DNA of 35,537 nt, taken from contig NZ_BCRA01000031.1 of NCBI RefSeq assembly GCF_001552355.1, positions 1 through 35,537 of the forward strand, given 5' to 3'. A program made the position numbers and the translations under genes. The notes beneath the pieces were generated by a model, which saw only the letters and a program-made list of their open reading frames with translations, ran no database searches and was not told the DNA's origin. Shown piece by piece: positions 15,052-23,399 of the stretch (positions are counted from its first letter, which is position 1; each line of letters begins with the position of its first letter). This stretch comes from Microbacterium resistens NBRC 103078. GTDB lineage: Bacteria; Actinomycetota; Actinomycetes; Actinomycetales; Microbacteriaceae.

Positions 15052-15893
15052 CGGAACTCTCCCATCTGCTCGCGCAGCTCCTCGGTGGTGGCCATGGGAT
15101 CCGACTCGGCCCGTGCGTACCCGTTCGCGAGCGAGAGCGCCCGTCCTGCGAGGATGACCGCTCTTGCGGCCTTGACCCGGGCGGCAGAGGTGTCCATGCG
15201 CGCCGCGGCCGCGGCGATCGTCACGGCGACGTCGACGCGCCCGTCCGCCTCGTACACCGGGGCGGCGACCGCCCAGACGTCGTCGTCCAGTTCGCTGTCG
15301 CACACGTCGAAGCCGAGTTCCCGGACCTGCGCGAGGTGATCGATGACCCGGTTCACCTCGCGGATCGTGCCCGGGGTGTAGGCGTCCCGAGGCGCTGAGG
15401 TGAGCAGGCTCTCGACGAACATCGGATCCTGAAATGCGAGGATCGCTCTCGCCGATGCCGCCGCGTGCAGCGGCATCTCCTGCCCGGCGTGCACGAAGAG
15501 CCGTAGTGGGTGACGGGCCTCCACGAGCGAGATGCAGACGACGCGTGTGTCGTACATCCTGGTGAGGAAGACGGTCTCACCGGTGGTCTCGGCGGCCGCG
15601 CGTACGGCGTCGGGGGGATCCACGGTGGTCTCGGTGCGCCGGTGCTCCCGGCCGAGCCGTGTGGCCTCTGCGCCGAGCCGGTACCGCTTGGTGGTCGGAG
15701 ACCGCACCACCCATCCCTCGGCCTCGAGCGTGGCCAAGAGGCGATGGAGCGTGGCGAAGGGAATCCCCAGTTCGGCGTGGATCGTCTTCATCGGCAGCCC
15801 CGACGGCGCATCGGCGAGGCGGCTGAGGACGCGAAGAACCCGGGACGTTCCGATGAGGTTCGTGCTCGCGTCGCGTGGGGTGTCGTCGGTCAT
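15048..15893 (-). CDS. IclR family transcriptional regulator
   Basis: A 281-residue regulator with an N-terminal winged helix (about residues 15-75: GTSRVLRVLSRLADAPSG, MKTIHAELGIPFATLHRLLA, EGWVVRS) and a C-terminal IclR effector domain (ETVFLTRMYDTRVVCISLVE, MPLHAAASARAILAF, GFDVCDSEL, DDVWAVAAPVY). IclR proteins typically control catabolic operons by binding a pathway metabolite. It sits inside the operon: the PyrD stop overlaps its ATG as TGATG, and its own stop overlaps the next gene as ATGA. It probably regulates the operon through the palindromes at 20265-20305; orotate or dihydroorotate is the likely effector (inference). Confidence 0.92.
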   Translation of the reverse strand: MTDDTPRDASTNLIGTSRVLRVLSRLADAPSGLPMKTIHAELGIPFATLHRLLATLEAEGWVVRSPTTKRYRLGAEATRLGREHRRTETTVDPPDAVRAAAETTGETVFLTRMYDTRVVCISLVEARHPLRLFVHAGQEMPLHAAASARAILAFQDPMFVESLLTSAPRDAYTPGTIREVNRVIDHLAQVRELGFDVCDSELDDDVWAVAAPVYEADGRVDVAVTIAAAAARMDTSAARVKAARAVILAGRALSLANGYARAESDPMATTEELREQMGEFR

Positions 15894-16819
15894 CAGTGCC
15901 TCGCCAGCTCCTCGAGTCGCGCTGCGCCCCGCGCGGTGACCCGGGATCGCAGTTCTCGCACGATATCCACCATGGCGGTCGGGCGCGAGAAGGTGGCGGT
16001 GCCCACCTGCACGGCGCGCGCTCCCAGACTGATGTAGTCGAGAGCGTCATCCGCGGTCATGACCCCGCCGCACGCGACGACGGGGACGTCCACCGCACGC
16101 GCAGCCTGCCACACCAGCCTCTGCACGATGGGCTTGATCAGGGGCCCGGTCAGCCCTCCGACGACGTTGCCCAGGATCGGTCGCCGCGTGCGCTCGTCCA
16201 GAGGCAGCGCCGGCAGCGAGTTCGACACGCAGACCGCATCCGCGCCCGCGGCCTCCGCAGCGGCGGCGCAGTCGGCGATGGACGGGACCATGGGCGGCAG
16301 TTTCACGATCAACGGCCTGTCGGTCTCTTGTCGCGTCTGAGTGATGACCTCCGTGATCGCGGCAGGATCCGACCCGATGTCGCGCCCGTCCGCGTCGAGG
16401 TTCGGACACGAGACATTGATCTCGTACGCGTCCCCGGCATCGGCGAGTTCGGCGACGACGGGGGCGTAGTCGCTCGTCCGGTGCCCACCGACGCTCACGA
16501 TCACCGGGGTACCCAACGCACGGTACGCCGGGTGGAGATGCTCGAGATAGCCGCGAGGCCCGAGGCTCGGGATCCCGACGCTGTTGACCATGCCCGCGGG
16601 CGTCTCGCTGAGCCGATGCGCCCCGTTCCCGCCGCGCATCTCGGCGAACACCGTCTTGGTGACCGCCGCGCCGAGCTCGTGACACGGCATCAGGGACGCC
16701 AGCTCGGGCCCGAAGCACCCGGACGCCGGCATGATCGGATTGGACAGAACCAGCGAGCCGATCCGCACCCGCAGGTCGGCTCGCGACTCTCGCGCCACCG
16801 CCATGGTCGCTGCAGTCAC
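15893..16819 (-). CDS. pyrD: Class 1B dihydroorotate dehydrogenase catalytic subunit
   Basis: A 308-residue FMN enzyme of the PyrD class 1 fold. Key segments are NPIMPASGCFG, GAAVTKTV, ETPAGMVNSVGIPSLG, YEINVSCPN with the catalytic Cys138, PLIVKLPPMV (Lys), GGLTGPLIKPI, ACGGVMTADDALDYISLGA and AVQVGTATF (FMN phosphate binding). Cys in place of the class 2 Ser, together with a PyrK partner in the operon, marks class 1B, which uses NAD(H). Actinobacteria normally use membrane class 2 PyrD for synthesis, so this soluble enzyme probably reduces orotate in catabolism (inference). GTG 16819 overlaps the permease stop as GTGA; ATG 16804 is the alternative. Confidence 0.9.
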   Translation of the reverse strand: MTAATMAVARESRADLRVRIGSLVLSNPIMPASGCFGPELASLMPCHELGAAVTKTVFAEMRGGNGAHRLSETPAGMVNSVGIPSLGPRGYLEHLHPAYRALGTPVIVSVGGHRTSDYAPVVAELADAGDAYEINVSCPNLDADGRDIGSDPAAITEVITQTRQETDRPLIVKLPPMVPSIADCAAAAEAAGADAVCVSNSLPALPLDERTRRPILGNVVGGLTGPLIKPIVQRLVWQAARAVDVPVVACGGVMTADDALDYISLGARAVQVGTATFSRPTAMVDIVRELRSRVTARGAARLEELARH

Positions 16820-17589
16820 ACGTACCTCCGAGTCAGGATGCGCTCCGCTACCCGCACCGCCTGGAACAAGGCCCAGCCGATCAGCGACAGCACGATCAGA
16901 GCCACGATCACCAGCGAGACGTCGTCGTTGTCCTGCCCCTGCTTCTCGAGGAACCCGAGACCCGCCGTCGCACCGATGAACTCGCCGATCACGGCGGCGG
17001 TCACTCCCGCGAGCAACCCGATGCCGAGGCCGGATGCGAACGCGGGAAGCGCGAACGGCAGTTCGATGCGCACCGCGCGTCGCAGGGCGCTCATGTTGAG
17101 AACGCGGGCGAGGTCGATCATGGCCGGAGGAAGGGAATCGAGCCGGGCGAGCATCGTGATCAGGACGGGGTAGAACACGACGAGGGCCACCAGCGTGATC
17201 TTCGAGCCGATGCCGAGCCCGATCCAGAGGATCAGGAGCGGAGCGATCGAGATCTTCGGCGTGACCTGGAGGACCACGACGATCGGCATCAGCAGTCGGC
17301 GGACGATGTCCACCCGGTAGAAGAGCATGGCGAGGACGGCACCGGCCACAGCCCCGATCACCGCCCCCTGCAGCACTTCGGCCAGCGTCTGCGCGGTGTT
17401 CAGCTGAAGCGAGCCGCTCGCCAGCAGCGACTGCGCCCGTGCGACGACGGCACCGGGGCCGGGGAGGACGTACGCGGGGATGCCGCCGAACTCGGCCTGC
17501 GCCCACCACCCGAGCAGGCCCGCGGCGAGCGAGGCCGTCCCGACCAGGAGCGACCTCGCCCGCGACAGCCTCGACGTGTCAGAGGTCAC
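16816..17589 (-). CDS. ABC transporter permease (SsuC/TauC-type), second permease
   Basis: A 257-residue permease with about six membrane segments and the BPD_transp_1 layout. Visible elements are the N-terminal LPGPGAVVARAQ, PKISIAPLLILWIGLGIGSK, and the EAA-like loop GEFIGATAGLGFLEKQGQ that contacts the ATPase. It is homologous to the operon's other permease (PKIAIAPLLVLWFGLGLES there), so the importer uses a heterodimeric channel. Its start overlaps the binding-protein gene by 11 bp and its stop overlaps pyrD by 4 bp, tying the importer directly to the enzymes. Confidence 0.9.
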   Translation of the reverse strand: MTSDTSRLSRARSLLVGTASLAAGLLGWWAQAEFGGIPAYVLPGPGAVVARAQSLLASGSLQLNTAQTLAEVLQGAVIGAVAGAVLAMLFYRVDIVRRLLMPIVVVLQVTPKISIAPLLILWIGLGIGSKITLVALVVFYPVLITMLARLDSLPPAMIDLARVLNMSALRRAVRIELPFALPAFASGLGIGLLAGVTAAVIGEFIGATAGLGFLEKQGQDNDDVSLVIVALIVLSLIGWALFQAVRVAERILTRRYV

Positions 17590-18613
17590 CGGGCTCCACC
17601 ACCAGTTCCGAGGCCTTGAAGGGCTGGGGGATGATCCCGTAGTCCGCCTGGTTGTCGATCGCCGCCTGCCAACGCTTCAGGTCCCCGAATCCGAAGCCGT
17701 GGGCCTCGGTGTCCTCCGAGGTCCAGAGATCCGAGATGAAGACGTCCTTGATCACCTGCGTCACCGCGGCCTCCTGTCCGGCGAACGTGTCGGCGTACGT
17801 GGGGATCACCGAGGCCACGGACTCGTCCGGGTTGTCGATGACGTACTGCAGCCCCTTGTCGAGCGCCGCGACGAAGCCCTTCACGACAGCAGGATTCTGC
17901 TCCCGGTACGACGGGCTGGTGACCAGCACGTTGCCGAACGACGGCAGGTACTCGTTGCTGAGGATCTGTCCCACCGGGAACCCGGCCCCCTGGAGCGCGT
18001 AGTAGCGGATCCGGGAGAACGCGATCGCGTCGACTTCCCCGCTCTGCAGCGCCTGCACGATCGCACCGCCGCCGATGGTCGAGACCTCGACGTCGTCGGT
18101 GGTCATCCCGGCGGATTCGAGAATCGCCTGCAGCTGGATGTAGTTGGGGCTGCCCAGATCCGTGACGGCGATCCGCTTGCCCTTCAGGTCCGCGGGAGAG
18201 GAGATTCCCGAGGTGTCCTTGTTGAAGAGGATGGCGCCGATCCCCTCCTGGTAGGTGGTGTGCACGACGTCGATGTCGACCCCGTTCGCCTTGGCGGTGA
18301 TGACCGAGTCGCCGTTCGGGAAGCCGAACTGGACGTTTCCCGCGGCGACGTTCTGCAGGATGGCCGAGCCCTCCGCATAGGTGAACTCGACGTCGATGCC
18401 CTCGTCCTCGAAGTACCCCTGCTCGACGGCTTCGTAGAGCGGTGCGTAATAGGGCACCGCGGAGCCGTCGATCTGAAGCGTCACCTTCGTGGTCTCTCCC
18501 GGCGTGCCGGTGGCGGCGTTGTTCGCGGCGGAATCGGCCGGGCTGCATCCCGCGAGCAGAAGTGCAGCAGCGGCGGTCGCGGCGGCGACCGCCGCGATGT
18601 TCTTGTGTGACAT
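17579..18613 (-). CDS. NMT1/THI5-like substrate-binding lipoprotein
   Basis: A 344-residue lipoprotein with a signal peptide ending in the lipobox LLLAGC (Cys23). The mature protein has the NMT1/THI5-like fold: VPYYAPLYEAVEQGYFEDEG, VQFGFPNGDSVITAKANGVD, LKGKRIAVTDLGSPNYIQLQ, GEVDAIAFSRIRYYALQ and VVKGFVAALDKG. Family members bind thiamine-pyrimidine precursors, riboflavin-type compounds, nitrate or sulfonates. In this operon the natural ligand candidate is orotate or another pyrimidine (inference). It lies 37 nt downstream of the first permease gene. Confidence 0.9.
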   Translation of the reverse strand: MSHKNIAAVAAATAAAALLLAGCSPADSAANNAATGTPGETTKVTLQIDGSAVPYYAPLYEAVEQGYFEDEGIDVEFTYAEGSAILQNVAAGNVQFGFPNGDSVITAKANGVDIDVVHTTYQEGIGAILFNKDTSGISSPADLKGKRIAVTDLGSPNYIQLQAILESAGMTTDDVEVSTIGGGAIVQALQSGEVDAIAFSRIRYYALQGAGFPVGQILSNEYLPSFGNVLVTSPSYREQNPAVVKGFVAALDKGLQYVIDNPDESVASVIPTYADTFAGQEAAVTQVIKDVFISDLWTSEDTEAHGFGFGDLKRWQAAIDNQADYGIIPQPFKASELVVEPGDL

Positions 18614-18650
18614 TCGTTGTCCTCTCGGGTCGTGCGCTGGGTAGTGCAGG

Positions 18651-19451
18651 TCAGTGGGAGCGCCACCGCAGGATGCGGCGCTCGGCGAGCGAGATCGCGC
18701 CGAAGCCCGCGAGGCCGGTGACGATCGTGACGATGACGGCGGCGATCAGCAGTGAGCTGTTGTACGAGGTGTTGCCGAGAACCATGAGATAGCCCAGTCC
18801 CTCCTGCGCCGAGATGAACTCCGCGAGGAAGGCACCGGTCATCGCGTCCACGATCGCGATCTTCGCGCCCGCGAACAGCTCGGGCATCGCGTGGGGAAGC
18901 TGGAACTGGAAGAGGTATCGGGCACGCCCGAAGCCGAGCACGCGCCCCAGATCCCAGAGCGCCGGCGGCGTGGAGGACAGCCCCAGCTGCATCGCGATCA
19001 TCATCGGGAAGAACGTCAGCGTGAGGATGAGCAGCAGCTGCGATTCCAGGCCCAACCCGAACCAGAGCACCAGCAGCGGCGCGATCGCGATCTTCGGCGC
19101 CGCCTGGAGGATCACGATGTACGGGTTGGCGATGTCCCGCGCCCAGCGCGACCGCCAGAGCACGTAGCCCAACACGCAGCCGATCACGACCCCGCCTACG
19201 AAACCGAGGATGATGTTGCGGACCGTGTAGCCCAGATGTACCCAGAGTTCGCCGCTGGCGATGAGCTCGCCGAGCGCGGTCGCCACGGCACCCGGACTCG
19301 GCAGCAGATACACCGGCACCTGGGCGATCGTGACGTAGGCCCACCAGATCACGATGATGACGACGACATAGGCGGCGGCGCGCGCGAGGGGGCGGAGAGA
19401 CAGGGCGCCGACACGCCGGCGCGGCGCCGCGACGCCCTCGGCGGCGGTCAT
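18651..19451 (-). CDS. ABC transporter permease (SsuC/TauC-type), first permease
   Basis: A 266-residue permease with six hydrophobic segments: a helix from AAYVVVIIVIWWAYV, LPSPGAVATALGE, AAPKIAIAPLLVLWFGLGLE, and the cytoplasmic loop AEFISAQEGLGYLMV for ATPase contact. Its start overlaps the ATPase stop by ATGA (19448-19451). Together with the permease at 16816-17589 it forms the channel of the operon's importer. Confidence 0.9.
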   Translation of the reverse strand: MTAAEGVAAPRRRVGALSLRPLARAAAYVVVIIVIWWAYVTIAQVPVYLLPSPGAVATALGELIASGELWVHLGYTVRNIILGFVGGVVIGCVLGYVLWRSRWARDIANPYIVILQAAPKIAIAPLLVLWFGLGLESQLLLILTLTFFPMMIAMQLGLSSTPPALWDLGRVLGFGRARYLFQFQLPHAMPELFAGAKIAIVDAMTGAFLAEFISAQEGLGYLMVLGNTSYNSSLLIAAVIVTIVTGLAGFGAISLAERRILRWRSH

Positions 19452-20197
19452 CCGAGCTCCTCACGGAGCATGCCGGTGAACTGGGCGAACTCCGGAAGCT
19501 GACGCGTCTCGCTCGATCGCTCGCGGGAGAACGGAACCTCGTGAACAGCCTTGATCCGCCCGGGACGCGGGCTCATCACGACGACGCGGTCGGCGAGATA
19601 CGCCGCCTCCTCGACGCTGTGCGTCACGAGCACGATCGTCTTGTGCGTCCGTTCCCAGATCGCCAACAGGTCGTCCTGCAGCTTGTCCCGCGTGATCGCG
19701 TCCAGCGCTCCGAACGGTTCGTCCATGAGCAGGACCCGCGGGTCGTACGCCAGGGCGCGCAGGATCCCGACTCGCTGCTTCATTCCGCCCGACAGCTGGG
19801 ACGGATAGGACTGCCCGAAGTCCTGCAGTCCGACCATCTCGAGCAGCTCGTCGACGCGCGCCGCGCGCGCCTCCTTACCCAGCCCTTGACGCTCGAGGCC
19901 GAGCGACACGTTACGGCTCACCGTGCGCCATGGCAGCAGCGTCGCCTCCTGGAAGACGAAGCCGATGTCCTTGCCGGGGCGCGGAGGCTGAGACCAGCGC
20001 AGCGAGCCGGAGTAGTCGTCATCGAGTCCGGCGATCATTCGCAGCAGGGTGGACTTCCCGCACCCGCTCGGTCCGATCAGCGCGACGATCTCCTGGTCGC
20101 CGATGGTCAGATCGACGTCGCTCAGAGCGGTCACATCGGAATTGCCGCGTCGGCGGTACGTCTTCGTGACGTTCTCGATGGCAAGCAAAGTGGTCAT
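19448..20197 (-). CDS. ABC transporter ATP-binding protein (SsuB/TauB-type)
   Basis: A 249-residue ATPase. Walker A is GPSGCGKST (42-50), the Q-loop is in FVFQEATLLPW, the signature is LSGGMKQRV, Walker B is LLMDEPFGALD and the H-loop is VTHSVEEA. It is the first gene of the operon. ATG 20197 is preceded by AAGGAAG at the proper distance; the longer frame to 20305 runs into the intergenic operator and was not used. It energises import by the adjacent permeases. Confidence 0.93.
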   Translation of the reverse strand: MTTLLAIENVTKTYRRRGNSDVTALSDVDLTIGDQEIVALIGPSGCGKSTLLRMIAGLDDDYSGSLRWSQPPRPGKDIGFVFQEATLLPWRTVSRNVSLGLERQGLGKEARAARVDELLEMVGLQDFGQSYPSQLSGGMKQRVGILRALAYDPRVLLMDEPFGALDAITRDKLQDDLLAIWERTHKTIVLVTHSVEEAAYLADRVVVMSPRPGRIKAVHEVPFSRERSSETRQLPEFAQFTGMLREELG

Positions 20198-20264
20198 GGC
20201 TTCCTTGGTTTCACTGAGCGGAAGTCGTCTCGGGGATGACAATCCGTCAAGTATCGGGGCTTCG

Positions 20265-20305
20265 TTGACCCGGCGAGCAAGAGACCACCAGTCTCCACCG
20301 GTCAA
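20265..20305. promoter_or_regulatory. Nested inverted repeats in the divergent orotate-operon control region
   Basis: TTGACC (20265-20270) and GGTCAA (20300-20305) flank a 15-bp palindrome GAGAC-CACCA-GTCTC (20281-20295). All lie in the 237-nt gap between the importer ATPase and the nucleoside phosphorylase gene. The inner element has the size of an IclR operator, and the outer TTGACC hexamers resemble -35 elements for each strand. No strong -10 was found for either, so exact promoters are not assigned. Confidence 0.45.
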
Positions 20306-20434
20306 ATTTCCTCAAGATTACACACACGTTTCCAGTTTGGGTAGCCCGGGAATGATCGGGGGGCGTACTCTGAACGAGCCAGCCAGTCGTCCAGAACCGT
20401 GGCGAGGCGATCAAGTTACTTCCGCTAGGAGAAA

Positions 20435-21238
20435 ATGACATCCTCATCATCCCGGTCGGCCGCGGACCCGTGGCTCGACGGACGCCCACCGCATATCCCC
20501 GCTGACGGTTCGCCCCTGCCGCCGGTCTGCCTCCTGCCCGGCGATCCGGCTCGGGTGTCGATGTCGGCGCCGCTGTTCGACGAGTTCGAGATCATCGGCA
20601 GCCGCAGAGAGTTCACCCTGGGCGTCGGCCGGTATCGCGGCGCATCCGTCGCCGTCTGCTCGACGGGCATCGGCGGCCCATCCACCGAGATCGCGCTGAT
20701 CGAGCTGCACCGGCTCGGCGTAGGCACCTTCATCCGCGTCGGCGGGATGGGCGCGACCAGTCCGGACATCGAACCGGGGGCGATCACCTCGGTGCGCAGG
20801 ACGTTCCGCGACGGGGGCGCCGCACGCTTCTACGATGACGGGACCGCGCCGGTCGACGTCGATCCCGCGGTCGCCGCCGCGCTCGACGTCGCGGCCGAAC
20901 GACGCGGCGAACGTCTGACCTCTGTCTCGGTCCTCTCCTGCGACTCGTACTACGTCGGTGAGGGTCGCCCGGTCCCGGGCTTCGAAGAGGCCGCGCAACG
21001 ACGCCTGGCCGCCGCCGAACAGCTCGGCGCCGAGGCGATGGACATGGAATGCGAGACCGTCTACGTCATCGCCCGGGCCCTCGGGGCCCGATACGGAGCG
21101 CTTCTCGCCGCCCATGGAAACCGGGCCACGGATGAGTGGCTGGAGGATTACGAGCCGGTGCAGGTGCGGCTCCTACGGATCGCACTGGATGCCTCCGTTG
21201 CACTGACGGCAGGCGCTCGGGGCGGCACGCCGGGCTGA
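20435..21238 (+). CDS. Nucleoside phosphorylase (PNP/UDP family, uridine-phosphorylase-like)
   Basis: A 267-residue enzyme of the PNP_UDP_1 family. Motifs are LLPGDPARV (phosphate site), STGIGGPSTEI, RVGGMGATSPD, SCDSYYVGEGR and AMDMECETVY, the Glu-rich segment that binds ribose. Such enzymes split a nucleoside with phosphate into base and ribose-1-phosphate. E. coli uridine phosphorylase uses Gln166 and Arg168 for uracil; aligning by eye, the Gln is Glu here and the Arg is kept, so the base may differ. AGGAG lies just before ATG 20435. Divergence from the importer operon over shared palindromes suggests co-regulation; orotidine or uridine are candidate substrates. Confidence 0.85.
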   Translation: MTSSSSRSAADPWLDGRPPHIPADGSPLPPVCLLPGDPARVSMSAPLFDEFEIIGSRREFTLGVGRYRGASVAVCSTGIGGPSTEIALIELHRLGVGTFIRVGGMGATSPDIEPGAITSVRRTFRDGGAARFYDDGTAPVDVDPAVAAALDVAAERRGERLTSVSVLSCDSYYVGEGRPVPGFEEAAQRRLAAAEQLGAEAMDMECETVYVIARALGARYGALLAAHGNRATDEWLEDYEPVQVRLLRIALDASVALTAGARGGTPG

Positions 21239-21244
21239 ATCCCA

Positions 21245-21267
21245 CGGGGCGACCGCCGGCTGCCCCG
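21245..21267 (+). terminator. Terminator-like hairpin after nucleoside phosphorylase
   Basis: CGGGGC (21245-21250) pairs with GCCCCG (21262-21267) starting 6 nt after the stop codon. No U-tract follows. Confidence 0.4.
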
Positions 21268-21352
21268 CCTGCCAGATCGGCCGCCCGCCGCTCGCTGATT
21301 CGGGAACGGAGCACCACGCGTCCTTCGGTGACCCCATGTCAGGATACGACCC

Positions 21353-22039
21353 GTGCCGTATTCAAATACTGAGCCGGTCGTGCGCCGCCCTGGCCGGCCC
21401 CGGGATGCCGCCCGGGAACGCGAGATCCTCGCGATCGTGCTCGCGGTGATGCGGGAGTCGGGCGTCGAGGCGGTGACGTTCGAGGAGATCGCGCGCCGCG
21501 CCGAGGCATCCAAACGGACCCTGTATCGCCGGTGGGCCACGAAGCAGGAGATGATCGTCGCCGCCATCAAGGCGGGCCCCGCGTCGGGGAACTCCCCGGA
21601 GCCGATCGACACGGGCTCCCTGCGCGGGGACCTCCTCGCCCTCCTGGAGCGGTTGGAGACGACGATGGCCGCCGGCGAGCCGATCGGTCTGACGCTCCTG
21701 CAGGCAGGCCTGCGCGACCCGGAGCTGTGCGAGCACATCGAGGCGTCCGCGGGGCCGACCGGCGCTCGCCTCCCCGACACCGTGCTCCGCGGGGCGATCG
21801 CGCGCGGCGAGCTGCCACCCACCGCCGACCCCTTCTCCTACGAAGAGGTGGGCGCGGCCGTCCTCCTGCTCCGCACGCTCAACGGCCTGTCCACGGACGC
21901 GGCCTATCGCGAAGCACTGGTCGACGCCGTCCTGATCCCGGCCCTGCGCAGCGGCGTGGCCGCCAGCCAGCGCGGCATCTTCTCCGGCGCGCCGACCCCC
22001 TCGCCCATCCTCCTCCGCACGAACAGAGAGAACCGATGA
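21353..22039 (+). CDS. TetR family transcriptional regulator
   Basis: A 228-residue regulator. The HTH is at about residues 20-70: EILAIVLAVMRESGVEAVTF, EEIARRAEASKRTLYRRWAT, KQEMIVAAI. A TetR C-terminal domain follows (LLALLERLETTMAAGEPIGL, DPELCEHIEA, VLRGAIARGEL). The GTG start at 21353 has no clear Shine-Dalgarno; a slightly different start is possible. Its stop overlaps the following hydrolase ATG as ATGA, so the two are coupled and the regulator probably controls this two-gene unit. The ligand is unknown. Confidence 0.88.
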   Translation: MPYSNTEPVVRRPGRPRDAAREREILAIVLAVMRESGVEAVTFEEIARRAEASKRTLYRRWATKQEMIVAAIKAGPASGNSPEPIDTGSLRGDLLALLERLETTMAAGEPIGLTLLQAGLRDPELCEHIEASAGPTGARLPDTVLRGAIARGELPPTADPFSYEEVGAAVLLLRTLNGLSTDAAYREALVDAVLIPALRSGVAASQRGIFSGAPTPSPILLRTNRENR

Positions 22040-22938
22040 CCGACCTCACCATCCCCGGGTTCGCCTACGACCGCCTCGAAGGCGCCGACGGCGTCGGGAT
22101 CAACGTCGCACATGCCGGGACCGGCTCCGCGGTCGTCCTCCTCCACGGCTTCCCCCAGACGCACCTGATGTGGAGCGCCGTCGCCCAGGACCTGAGCCGC
22201 GACCACACGGTCATCGCACCGGACCTCCGCGGCTACGGAGACAGCGAGAAGCCGGAGGCCGAGACGCCCCTGACCTATTCGAAGCACGCGATGGCCGCCG
22301 ACGTCGTCGCGGTCGCCGCGCGGCTGGGCCACGATCGCTTCACCCTGATCGGCCACGACCGAGGCGCCCTGGTCGCTGTCCGGGCGGGACTGGATCACCC
22401 GGGCGCCGTCTCCCGCATCGGGATCCTCGACGTGCTCCCGACCATGGACACGTGGGACGTCCTGCACGGGATCGACGCGAAGGTCGCTTGGCACCTCTAC
22501 CTCATGGCGCAGCCGAAGGGGTTGCCGGAGAGGATGATCGCCGCCGTCGCCGAGGACTTCTTCGCATCCTTCCTGGACGCCTGGGACCCCACCGGCACGA
22601 CCTTCACTCCGGAGCTGCGGGCACATTACGTGCGCGCGTCGGTCTCCGCGGTTCCGTCGATCGTCGCCGACTACCGCGCCACCGCGAGCGTCGACCTCGA
22701 GATGGACCGGGCCGACCGCGACGCCGGACGCCGGCTGCCGATGCCCGTCGCCGCGATCTCGCAGGACTGGGGCGCGCAGCTCGGGTTCGACCCCACGCGG
22801 ATCTGGGGCGCCTGGGCGCCCGACTTCACATACGAGGCGGTGGAGTCCGGTCACTTCATGGCCGAGGAGGATCCCGCGCGGATCGTGCGCTTCGCCCGCC
22901 GCCTCCTCGCACGGGAGACCGGGCGCGCGGAGGGGTGA
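22036..22938 (+). CDS. Alpha/beta hydrolase of the haloacetate dehalogenase/epoxide hydrolase group
   Basis: A 300-residue alpha/beta hydrolase. LLHGFPQTHLMW (35-46) forms the oxyanion hole, DLRGYGDSEKP follows, and the nucleophile elbow is LIGHDRGA with Asp108 instead of Ser. An Asp nucleophile and the HGFPQ/RGYGDS motifs place it with haloacetate dehalogenases and epoxide hydrolases. ESGHFMAEE near the C-terminus supplies the catalytic His. Which substrate it uses cannot be settled; the fluoroacetate dehalogenase-type cap residues would need alignment. It is translationally coupled to the TetR gene. Confidence 0.88.
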   Translation: MTDLTIPGFAYDRLEGADGVGINVAHAGTGSAVVLLHGFPQTHLMWSAVAQDLSRDHTVIAPDLRGYGDSEKPEAETPLTYSKHAMAADVVAVAARLGHDRFTLIGHDRGALVAVRAGLDHPGAVSRIGILDVLPTMDTWDVLHGIDAKVAWHLYLMAQPKGLPERMIAAVAEDFFASFLDAWDPTGTTFTPELRAHYVRASVSAVPSIVADYRATASVDLEMDRADRDAGRRLPMPVAAISQDWGAQLGFDPTRIWGAWAPDFTYEAVESGHFMAEEDPARIVRFARRLLARETGRAEG

Positions 22939-23071
22939 GGCACCGGGGCGGCTGTCCCGCACGGCGGCCCTCGTCAACCCCGTTCCGCAGAGAGCGGGTC
23001 CGCGCCATCCTGGGCGGACCGACGACGCATCCCGTCGGGTCGAGAAGAGACCGATGCGAGGAGAACCCGCC

Positions 23072-23347
23072 ATGAGCACACCAGCCGACGACACGACCGA
23101 CACGACCGGCTCCGCCGAGCCGACCGACTCCGATACGGCCACCTCGCCCGACGCGGACGCGACCAACTCCGCCGATGCGGACGCCCAGCGCAACCAGGAC
23201 GAGATGCCCTCGGACGAGGACCTGCAGGAGCCGAGCGTCGCCAAGGAGCCCGGGGAGGAGCCCAAGGCCGACAAGCCCCTCGACCCCGAACCTGACCACG
23301 AGGCCGTCGGCATCGGCGTGATCCCCACGCCGGACGACGAGCAGTAG
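23072..23347 (+). CDS. Small acidic, probably disordered protein
   Basis: A 91-residue protein made mostly of Asp, Glu, Thr, Ser, Pro and Ala, with no hydrophobic core, signal peptide or membrane segment; it should be soluble and unstructured. The N-terminal half is Asp/Thr/Ala-rich, the middle has DEMPSDEDLQEPSVAKEP, and the end is a less biased GIGVIPTPDDEQ, which may be a conserved tail. GAGGAG upstream of ATG 23072 supports translation. No function is known to me; it stands between a hydrolase and a candidate small RNA. Confidence 0.65.
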   Translation: MSTPADDTTDTTGSAEPTDSDTATSPDADATNSADADAQRNQDEMPSDEDLQEPSVAKEPGEEPKADKPLDPEPDHEAVGIGVIPTPDDEQ

Positions 23348-23399
23348 TCAGGGCCGGGAGCTTCGGTCCGAGGGATCCGCTGAGTTCGTGACCAAACCG

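Noticed and set aside
10806..16819. De novo pyrimidine biosynthesis operon
   Set aside because: Aspartate transcarbamoylase, carbamoyl-phosphate synthase, OMP decarboxylase and a canonical OPRT are missing, while an importer, a carbamoylase and an IclR regulator are present.
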